A stretch of DNA of 64,000 nt from Mucilaginibacter sp. KACC 22773 (lineage in GTDB: Bacteria; Bacteroidota; Bacteroidia; Sphingobacteriales; Sphingobacteriaceae): the NCBI RefSeq assembly GCF_028736215.1, contig NZ_CP117883.1:3224001-3288000 (forward strand), given 5' to 3'. The notes below the pieces were generated by a model. That model was not told where the DNA came from and searched no databases. It was given only the letters and a program-made list of their open reading frames with translations. How positions within the stretch are numbered: the stretch's first letter is position 1; the number at the start of each line of letters is the position of its first letter. Of this stretch, positions 38,723-46,377 are shown piece after piece. The translations under genes and the position numbers were made by a program.

Positions 38723-38774
38723 ATTATAAAAGTATCTGAAAATCAAACATTTAATTTAAAATTCAAATTACAAC

Positions 38775-38813
38775 TGTACGCAGGCGTAACAGTAGGTGTA
38801 CGATTATGATACA
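38775..38813 (-). promoter_or_regulatory. 39-bp paired-dyad element, copy C
   Basis: Dyads at 38775-38791 and 38797-38813, both with intact TGT-N11-ACA ends. The distal dyad differs from the other copies at two inner positions (GTACGATTATGATACA). Proposed activating site for the P11-P5 unit. Confidence 0.7.
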
Positions 38814-38821
38814 GGGCGAAA

Positions 38822-38907
38822 GGTGAAAGGGAAAAGGTTAAAGGCGAAAGGTCAAAGTGTCTTGTAACCTTGAACAACCTTTTCCCTTTCGCCTTTTCCC
38901 TTTCACC
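38822..38907. repeat. 16-bp perfect inverted repeat of AAAGG words, P12/P11 gap
   Basis: GGTGAAAGGGAAAAGG (38822-38837) pairs perfectly with 38892-38907, next to the P12 stop. More degenerate AAAGG/CCTTT words extend the arms inward. As at 10452 and 20634, the left arm starts immediately beside a copy of the 39-bp element. Confidence 0.85.
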
Positions 38908-38913
38908 TCGATA

Positions 38914-41268
38914 TTATTCGTTCCGCAAACTGTTAATAGGGTTGGCCAGTGCGGCTTTGATCGATTGGAAGCTTACGGTTAGCAGCGCTACTATGGCGGT
39001 GCCGGCGCCTGCCATTATAAATACCCATACCTGTATAGTTATGCGGTAGGTATAGCCCTCCAGCCATTTGTGCATGCCCCACCAGGCAATTGGCGATGCA
39101 ATGGCAAAGGCGATGAATACCAGCAGTAAAAACTCTTTGGATAGCATGCCCGTAAGGTTTGATACCGATGCGCCAAGCACCTTGCGTACGCTAATCTCTT
39201 TTTGCCTGTTTTGAGCCATATAGGCCGACAAGCCAAATAAACCGAGACACGATATAAAGATGGTTAAGCCGGCAAACAAACTGGCCAGGGTGCCAACTTT
39301 TTGCTCGTCGCTGAATTTTTTAGCATACTCGTCATCCACAAAATGATACTCGAAGGGATATTCAGGATTATATTTCTTAAAAACGCCTTCGGCAAGTTTC
39401 AGGTTTTGGGCTGTGGTGTTATTGGGGTTAAGCTTGAAGTGTACCACGTTGAACCATGATTTTGGCCCCTGGATAATCATGGCTTTAACAGGCTGATATG
39501 GCGATTCGATAATAAAATCCTTAATCACGCCTACTATAACCAAATTGTGGTTGTCGCGCTTGATCACCTGCCCTATCGGGTCTTTAAAACCAACAACTTT
39601 TACAGCAGCTTCGTTGAGTAATATCGCTGTTGAGTCTGTTGGGTAAGTATTTACATCGATATCCCTGCCTGCGGCTATTTTTAAACCCATTGTTTTTACA
39701 AAGTCGCCATCGGTGTTGTACATAATAAAATCTATCTTCTGGCTTTGATCTTTTCCCTTCCAGTCAAAACCCCAGCTGTCGCTCCAGCGTTGGGTAACCG
39801 GCGAATTGGTTTTGGTAACTGATACAGCGGCCCCGCTGCTTACCAGCTCATTGCGGATCATTTTAAAATTTTTATCGATACTGCCCGACATCATGGTGTA
39901 CACCAGGTTGTCCTTTTTGTAGCCAAGGTCCCTGTTTTGAGCGTACTGCATCTGATCGCGGATAAGAATGGTACAAATGATAAGAAAAATAGCGAATACA
40001 AACTGTACCACCACCAATATTTTGCGGGGACTGATTACGGCGTCTACATTTTTAAACGTCCCTTTTAACACGCTAACCGGCTTAAATGACGACAGGAAGA
40101 AGGCCGGGTAACTACCCGCAATTGCGCCGGTAAACAAAACAAATCCTAAGCCCGCCAGCCAGAAATAAACACTGGCATAAGGCACAAACAATTGCTTATC
40201 GGTTAACTGGTTAAAGCCCGACATGCTGATTTGCACAATAACAATGGCTATTATACCAGCGATAAAAGCTATCAGGATACTTTCGCCTAAAAACTGTATT
40301 ATAATCGAGCCTTTTTTTGCACCTATCGCTTTCATGATGCCAACTTCGCGGGCGCGCTTTTCGCTCCGGGCTGTGCTTAGGTTCATGAAATTGATACAGG
40401 CTATTAATAAGATGAACGCGGCTATAACAGCAAACAACCTTACCGATTCAATTTTACCGCCGGTTATTTTACCGTTTTCAAATTTGGAATATAAATGCCA
40501 TTTGGCGGCAGGGTGCATAAACACTTCCTGGTCTTTTTGATCGGAGTGCGATTTGGTGATGTTGAGGACTTGCTTGTTAAGCTGATCTTCGGTTACATTG
40601 GGTTTAGTAAGTACCCAGGTTTGAACTGAATTATTACCCCAGTACTCATCGTCGCCACCTGTTTTTTTCAGGTAACTCCAGGGCATCAGGTATTCAAAAT
40701 CAAAACGTGTATTGTTGGGCAAATCTTTCATTACCCCTGTCACCGTAAAATGGTCAACGCTGTCAATACGTACCACTTTCCCCATAGCGTCTTGTTCGCC
40801 AAATAGCTTTTTTGCCAGTTTTTGCGTAATTACTATGGAATTAATGGTATTAAGCGCTGTTTTAGGATTGCCCGCCACCAGCGGAAAGCTGAACATGGTC
40901 AAAAAATCAGGATCGGTAAAATCACCATTAAGGTTCAGGTGTTTATCGCCAAGGGTGAACAAGAAATTGGCCGATGTTGTGCGGCAGCTTTGTTCAACAG
41001 CGGAATAATCCTGCTTTAAAGTTTTCGACATGATTTTAGGTGTGGTTCCCCAGCACCACAGTTTGCCATCAAATACAGCACGGTTATAGGCCTGGTACAA
41101 CCTGTCGCGGTTTTGATGAAACTGGTCGTAACTCAGCTCATTCTGGATCCAGAACAGGATAAGCGCCGCGCTGGCCATACCTATAGCCAGGCCCGATATA
41201 TTGATTAATGAAAATGATTTGTTACGCAGCAAATTGCGCCAGGCTATTTTTATAAAATTTTTAAACAT
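38914..41268 (-). CDS. ABC transporter permease P12, FtsX/MacB type
   Basis: 784 residues, the shortest of the array. Both coupling motifs deviate: the first is E-V-G-I-M-K-A-I-G-A, with Met where the other fourteen have Arg, and the second E-I-S-V-R-K-V-L-G-A (691-700) has Ser for Gly. Domain 1 shares G-D-F-T-D-P-D-F-L-T-M-F with P3; domain 2 has N-S-P-V-T-Q-R-W-S and V-I-K-D-F-I-I-E-S. It ends the first unit; P13 lies 71 bp upstream with no repeat between. Confidence 0.9.
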   Translation of the reverse strand: MFKNFIKIAWRNLLRNKSFSLINISGLAIGMASAALILFWIQNELSYDQFHQNRDRLYQAYNRAVFDGKLWCWGTTPKIMSKTLKQDYSAVEQSCRTTSANFLFTLGDKHLNLNGDFTDPDFLTMFSFPLVAGNPKTALNTINSIVITQKLAKKLFGEQDAMGKVVRIDSVDHFTVTGVMKDLPNNTRFDFEYLMPWSYLKKTGGDDEYWGNNSVQTWVLTKPNVTEDQLNKQVLNITKSHSDQKDQEVFMHPAAKWHLYSKFENGKITGGKIESVRLFAVIAAFILLIACINFMNLSTARSEKRAREVGIMKAIGAKKGSIIIQFLGESILIAFIAGIIAIVIVQISMSGFNQLTDKQLFVPYASVYFWLAGLGFVLFTGAIAGSYPAFFLSSFKPVSVLKGTFKNVDAVISPRKILVVVQFVFAIFLIICTILIRDQMQYAQNRDLGYKKDNLVYTMMSGSIDKNFKMIRNELVSSGAAVSVTKTNSPVTQRWSDSWGFDWKGKDQSQKIDFIMYNTDGDFVKTMGLKIAAGRDIDVNTYPTDSTAILLNEAAVKVVGFKDPIGQVIKRDNHNLVIVGVIKDFIIESPYQPVKAMIIQGPKSWFNVVHFKLNPNNTTAQNLKLAEGVFKKYNPEYPFEYHFVDDEYAKKFSDEQKVGTLASLFAGLTIFISCLGLFGLSAYMAQNRQKEISVRKVLGASVSNLTGMLSKEFLLLVFIAFAIASPIAWWGMHKWLEGYTYRITIQVWVFIMAGAGTAIVALLTVSFQSIKAALANPINSLRNE

Positions 41269-41339
41269 ACAACCGGGATAAGTTTGAATATCATAAAGAC
41301 GAAACTTTTATTAACAACGTTGCATCAAAAAGTATAAAG

Positions 41340-43706
41340 TTATTCACTCCTTAAGCTGTTCACCGGGTTAACCAGCGCGGCCTTTATGGCCTGATAGGCA
41401 ATGGTTACCGCGGCTATGATAAATGATGATGCTATAGCGATGAAAAATATGTCCGGACCGATGCTAATGTGATATGCAAAATTTTGAAGCCAGTTATGCA
41501 TCACATAGTAACCCAGCGGCGCGGCTACTAAAAAGGCTATTGCTATCAGGTAAATAAATTCTTTACCAAACAGGGCTACAATACTGTGTATGGGCGCACC
41601 CAAAACTTTGCGGATACCAACTTCTTTTGTACGTTGCGATGCGGCAAAAGCTATCAGCCCATATAAGCCCAAGCAACCAATAAGTATAGCGATGTACGAG
41701 AATAGCTGAAAAGCTGTGTAAACTTTTTGCTCCTGCCTGTAAAAATTGGCTATATGCTCGTCCATAAACTCGTATTGGAAAACATTATCAGGGAAAAGCC
41801 CAAGCCATTGTTTGCCGATAAAAGCAATGGTTTTATTCATTGCGGCGGGCTGAATCCGTATGCTGGCCATGAAAAAGCCCCGCGAATTGTACTCCAACAC
41901 GCAGGCCCTCCGTTTTTTATGTTTTGATTCGCTTTGGAAATCCTGTACTACGCCCACGATAGTTGATTGTTGATCGCCATTAAGCTTTACGTGTTTGTTC
42001 AAAGCAAGTTGCGGATCCTGGATGCCCAGCTTATGCATCATAGTTTCGTTGATTACGATGCTATTCAGTGTATCTTTATCATCTTTTTTCCAGATTTTTT
42101 GACCGGCCAGCATGTGCAGCTGAAACATGTCGATATATTTTTCATCAACAAATTTCATCTCGGTAACATCATCTTTGGTAAGTCCAAGCTCGGGCGACTG
42201 AAAACTGGTGAAAGAATTATTATATACAGGTCCCCCGTTAGAGAAGCTGAGATCCTTGATACCGGGATTTGTCATCAGTTGCTGTTTAAATACGTCCCGT
42301 TTCTCTTTTGTCGGGATACTAACCGTAATAACAGCTTCCTTATTAAATCCAAGGTCCTGGTTTTTAAAAAAGTCCATTTGATGGGCAACTATCAAGGTGC
42401 CAACAATTAATATCTGCGAGATGGCAAACTGCGCTATAACCAGGCCTTTACGTAAGGTTAAGCCTTTTGCCGGTATGCCCGCCTGGCTTTTTAATGATTC
42501 AACCGGCTGAAATGCCGATTGCACAAATGATGGGTATAAACCAGCCAGGAGGATTACCAGGAAGGTTATTCCCGCTATCCAGGTCATAACTTCGGGTTGT
42601 AACAGCTGTTTGGGATCAATAGTTATCGACATCCATTCGCCCGCCCGGGCAAGGAAAAAAGCTGATACCAATACGCCTAAAATTACCGATAGTAAAACCA
42701 GGACAGTAGTTTCGCCCATAAATTGCCTTATTAGCTGCGATTTGGTAGCGCCTAACACTTTACGTACCCCAACCTCTTTAGCCCGCCTGATAGCCTGAGC
42801 CGTGGCAAGGTTAACGAAATTGATACAGGCGGTAATGATAATAAGCAAAGCAACCCCTATCAGCGCGTAATACGTATCTTTTGAGGTTGGTGTGATAATG
42901 TTATTAATATAACGCTGATCGAAATGAACATCTTTTAATGGCTGCAGCGGCAAATGAGCTGCTTTGGCAATATCGGCACCCCAGTTCTTTTTAATAAAAG
43001 CGGGTATTTTGCTTTCCAATTGATGGATGGAATACTTTTTAGGGATCACGATATAGGCATAGCTACCGCCCGGGATAGACCAGAAATTACCCATGGCGCC
43101 TTTTAACTTCTGTTCGATGGTTTTGAGCGAGATCAGCAACGATGTTGGCGTGCTTGAATTGGGTGGCAAATCTTTAATAATGCCTGCTACTTTAATATCA
43201 AACTGATTTTCGAAGTTGATATTTTTCCCCATAGCTTCGCTGTTGCCGAAATATTTTTTGGCGGCGGTCTCGGTAAGTACTACACTATTGGGTTGCGAAA
43301 GCGCGGTTTTAGGGTCGCCGGCCAGCCATTGGTAGTCAAAAACCATCGGCGTTTGCCCATCGCCAAAAACTATGTTCTTTTCTTTAAACCGGTTTTCGCC
43401 TATCTTAATCATCGCGTCGGGCAGGTAAAAAAGCTGCGTGGTTTGCTCCAGCTCTGGAAAATCAATGCGCATGGCCGGTATTATCGCCAAAGACACGTTC
43501 GAGTTAAAATCAAGCGCGTTTAAGGTTACCCGGTAAGTACGGCCGGCCTTGCTGTTGTAGCCGTCAAAGCCCAGCTCATTCCTCACAATAAGGAAGATCA
43601 CCAAACACGCAGCCACACCCAAAGTAAGCCCAAAAACGTTCAGGAAAGCATAACTAAGGTTGCGCCGGATGTTCCTGAAGGCAATAGTTACATAGCTTTT
43701 AATCAT
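41340..43706 (-). CDS. ABC transporter permease P13, FtsX/MacB type
   Basis: 788 residues. Coupling motifs E-V-G-V-R-K-V-L-G-A and E-V-G-I-R-K-V-L-G-A (695-704). Domain 1 ends L-Q-P-L-K-D-V-H-F-D-Q-R-Y; domain 2 has N-G-G-P-V-Y-N-N-S in place of the A-P-S-S loop and V-V-Q-D-F-Q-S-E-S. TM5 reads Q-F-A-I-S-Q, placing it with P2 and P4. Confidence 0.9.
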   Translation of the reverse strand: MIKSYVTIAFRNIRRNLSYAFLNVFGLTLGVAACLVIFLIVRNELGFDGYNSKAGRTYRVTLNALDFNSNVSLAIIPAMRIDFPELEQTTQLFYLPDAMIKIGENRFKEKNIVFGDGQTPMVFDYQWLAGDPKTALSQPNSVVLTETAAKKYFGNSEAMGKNINFENQFDIKVAGIIKDLPPNSSTPTSLLISLKTIEQKLKGAMGNFWSIPGGSYAYIVIPKKYSIHQLESKIPAFIKKNWGADIAKAAHLPLQPLKDVHFDQRYINNIITPTSKDTYYALIGVALLIIITACINFVNLATAQAIRRAKEVGVRKVLGATKSQLIRQFMGETTVLVLLSVILGVLVSAFFLARAGEWMSITIDPKQLLQPEVMTWIAGITFLVILLAGLYPSFVQSAFQPVESLKSQAGIPAKGLTLRKGLVIAQFAISQILIVGTLIVAHQMDFFKNQDLGFNKEAVITVSIPTKEKRDVFKQQLMTNPGIKDLSFSNGGPVYNNSFTSFQSPELGLTKDDVTEMKFVDEKYIDMFQLHMLAGQKIWKKDDKDTLNSIVINETMMHKLGIQDPQLALNKHVKLNGDQQSTIVGVVQDFQSESKHKKRRACVLEYNSRGFFMASIRIQPAAMNKTIAFIGKQWLGLFPDNVFQYEFMDEHIANFYRQEQKVYTAFQLFSYIAILIGCLGLYGLIAFAASQRTKEVGIRKVLGAPIHSIVALFGKEFIYLIAIAFLVAAPLGYYVMHNWLQNFAYHISIGPDIFFIAIASSFIIAAVTIAYQAIKAALVNPVNSLRSE

Positions 43707-43810
43707 GATTTCTGGTATTAAATTTTAAACGCTAAACTCCAAATCGCAATTTCCAAATCCTAAAATTCAAATGCTAACCTAAATTGATACTCCATTTAAA
43801 TGACCCAAGG
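43707..43810. repeat. Degenerate CTAAACT-type words, P14/P13 gap
   Basis: Words TTAAACG, CTAAACT, CAAATCG, CAAATCC and CTAAAAT run from 43720 to 43785, the same family as at 17983 and 36053. No inverted arm is visible. Confidence 0.5.
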
Positions 43811-46240
43811 TCACTCATTCTTTAAACTATCTACCGGGTTGGCAATCGCCGCCTTAATGGATTGAAAACTTACCGTTATTATAGCAATGATCAATGCACC
43901 CGCAGCAGCTACAACCAATACCCACCACTGAATACTTATACGGTAGGCAAAATCGCGCAGCCAAAGATTCATGAGGTACCAGGCTATAGGCGAGGCTATT
44001 AAAATGGATATACCCACAAGTTTTATAAAGTCGACCGAGAGCATCCCCGTTATAGCGGCAACACTCGCCCCTAACACTTTACGGATGCCTATTTCCTTGG
44101 TGCGTTGCTCGGCAGCGTAGGCTGCTAAACCAAACAGCCCTAAACAAGCTATCGCGATGGCCAGGGTGGTAAATACCATAAAGATTTGCCCGGTGCGCTG
44201 CTCCGTACGGTACGAGGCATCAAAATCCTGATCCATAAAAGAGTAGTTGATCTGGATATTGGGGTTCAGCTCTTTCCAGGCGGCATTGATTTGCGCCATC
44301 AGCGTTGGCAAGTTATTAGTTTGAACTCGTACGCTAAGGCCTCCGTTATTATCGGCAAGGGTCAATATCACAGGGCTTACATTCTCGTGCAGGGAATTGA
44401 AATTAAAGTCTTTTACTACGCCTAAAATACGGTATTGCTTCATGTGTTCCAGGTCGTGCTGGCTGGCCATCGACCTGTAGATAACACTATTTACCGGCTC
44501 TTTAAAACCCAGGAACTTAGCCGCAGCCTCATTGATAACAACCCCGTCCGAATCTGTAGGCATATTCCTTGAAAAATTACGCCCGGCAGCTATTTTCATA
44601 TCCAGGGTAGGCAAATAATCTTCATCAACCTGCCAGTTTTGCGGAAACATGGAGGTTTTTTCGTTTAAGCTGGCGTCTCTGTAATAAATGGCAGTACTTT
44701 TCCAACCCGATGTTGGTATAAAGCCGGTCATGGTAGCATTAATAACACCGGGTAGTTCCTTAACCTTTTGCTTAAATATTTTAGCCTGGTTATTAAGTTC
44801 GTAAACATTTTTTATGATAAGTACCTGGTTACGGTTATAGCCCAGGTTTTTGGTTTGAATATAATTAAGCTGATTATAAATAACCAGCGTACCGATAATT
44901 AAAAATATGGATATGGAAAACTGGAATACAACAAAAAAACTGCGAAGCCTGCCTCCCTTAAAGCCGGTTGCCAGCTTGCCCATCAACACATCAACAGGCT
45001 GAAATGCCGACAGATAAAACGCCGGATACGAGCCGGAAAGTATACCTACAACCAACGCAACCAATAGCAGCAGTGGTAGTATCCAGTTTAATGAAGCCGC
45101 ATTGATGGCAAGGGCTTTACCCGATAATTGATTAAACACCGGCAATAAAAACAACGCAATAATAAAAGCAAGCACAGTAGCTATTACAGTTACCAACACC
45201 GACTCGGTTAAAAACTGAGCTATCAAGTGCTTACGCGCCGATCCTAAAACCTTGCGTACCCCTACCTCGCGGGCGCGGTTTGATGAACGGGCTGTTGACA
45301 GGTTCATGAAGTTTACACAAGCTATCAGCAGTATAAATACCGCTATCAGCAAAAATATATAAACATACTGCGTAGTACCGTTTGAACCTAATTCGCCGGA
45401 GATATTTGATTTGAGGTGAATATCTGTGAGTGGAATTAAATTCAACCTGAAAAAGCTGCCCCGTTTTTCAAACTCGGCATAAGACATGTTTAACTCAGAT
45501 TTCATTTGCGCACCGCTGAATTTCTCTAATAACGCCGGGAAAGCGGCCTCTAATTGTTTGGCGTATGATTTGTCTTTTAATAATACATAGGTATTATAAT
45601 CGCTGCGCAGCCACTCTGTCGATTTACTGTCGAGGAAGGACGACATCGAGATAAAAAAGTCGAAATTGAAATGCGACTGTTGGGGTACATCTTTAATTAC
45701 CCCGGTTACTTTACAAAGGGTATTATCATTAAACAGCAGTGTTTTACCAACTACATTGCTGCTGTTAAAATATTTTTGGGCGGTGGTTTCGGTAATTACC
45801 ACGCTGTTAGGCTCAACAAGTGCCGAAGCCGCGTTGCCATTGATCATAGGCAGTGTAAACACGCTAAACAAAGAAGGATCAGCAAATGCCACCCTGTTTT
45901 CAACCATGTTCAGCGTGCCTTTTTTAACATGCGAGGAGCCGGCGTTTTTTATGCGCGTGGCATTCTCAACATAAGGATATTCGGCAATCAAGGTTTTAGC
46001 CAGCGGCGCCATGCAAACCGCATACTTTACGCTGTTATCGCCCAGTTTTAGGTCCTCATTAACCCGGTAAATACGGCCGGCTTTTTCGTTGTACCTGTCG
46101 TAACTCAGCTCGTCGGCTACGTACAACACAATAAGTAAGCAAGTGGCCAAACCCAAAGCCAGGCCCAATATATTTATAGCCGTGAAACCCTTGTTCTTAC
46201 GCAGGCCACGAATGGCGGTTTTTATGTAGTTTCTTATCAT
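43811..46240 (-). CDS. ABC transporter permease P14, FtsX/MacB type
   Basis: 809 residues. Coupling motifs E-V-G-V-R-K-V-L-G-S and E-I-G-I-R-K-V-L-G-A (716-725). Domain 1 has Q-K-Y-F-N-S-S-N-V-V-G-K and ends L-I-P-L-T-D-I-H-L-K-S; domain 2 has G-F-I-P-T-S-G-W-K and G-V-V-K-D-F-N-F-N-S-L. Grouped with P10 and P11. Tail N-P-V-D-S-L-K-N-E. Confidence 0.9.
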   Translation of the reverse strand: MIRNYIKTAIRGLRKNKGFTAINILGLALGLATCLLIVLYVADELSYDRYNEKAGRIYRVNEDLKLGDNSVKYAVCMAPLAKTLIAEYPYVENATRIKNAGSSHVKKGTLNMVENRVAFADPSLFSVFTLPMINGNAASALVEPNSVVITETTAQKYFNSSNVVGKTLLFNDNTLCKVTGVIKDVPQQSHFNFDFFISMSSFLDSKSTEWLRSDYNTYVLLKDKSYAKQLEAAFPALLEKFSGAQMKSELNMSYAEFEKRGSFFRLNLIPLTDIHLKSNISGELGSNGTTQYVYIFLLIAVFILLIACVNFMNLSTARSSNRAREVGVRKVLGSARKHLIAQFLTESVLVTVIATVLAFIIALFLLPVFNQLSGKALAINAASLNWILPLLLLVALVVGILSGSYPAFYLSAFQPVDVLMGKLATGFKGGRLRSFFVVFQFSISIFLIIGTLVIYNQLNYIQTKNLGYNRNQVLIIKNVYELNNQAKIFKQKVKELPGVINATMTGFIPTSGWKSTAIYYRDASLNEKTSMFPQNWQVDEDYLPTLDMKIAAGRNFSRNMPTDSDGVVINEAAAKFLGFKEPVNSVIYRSMASQHDLEHMKQYRILGVVKDFNFNSLHENVSPVILTLADNNGGLSVRVQTNNLPTLMAQINAAWKELNPNIQINYSFMDQDFDASYRTEQRTGQIFMVFTTLAIAIACLGLFGLAAYAAEQRTKEIGIRKVLGASVAAITGMLSVDFIKLVGISILIASPIAWYLMNLWLRDFAYRISIQWWVLVVAAAGALIIAIITVSFQSIKAAIANPVDSLKNE

Positions 46241-46377
46241 AATTAATTCTTGAGTACACCGTGTTAGTTCACTTTTTCATTAATTCATTGGTTTTGTATG
46301 GCGGTTCATTGGGTTGGTTATGTGAAATAATGGCCCAAGGTGGTGCAATTTTACTCCCCCCCATCAATGAACCAAGA
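46241..46377. repeat. TTCATTGG-family inverted repeat, P15/P14 gap
   Basis: GGTTCATTG (46303-46311) pairs with CAATGAACC (46365-46373) near the P15 stop. Additional left-arm words (AGTTCACT, TTCATTAATTCATTGG) lie at 46265-46292. Confidence 0.7.
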
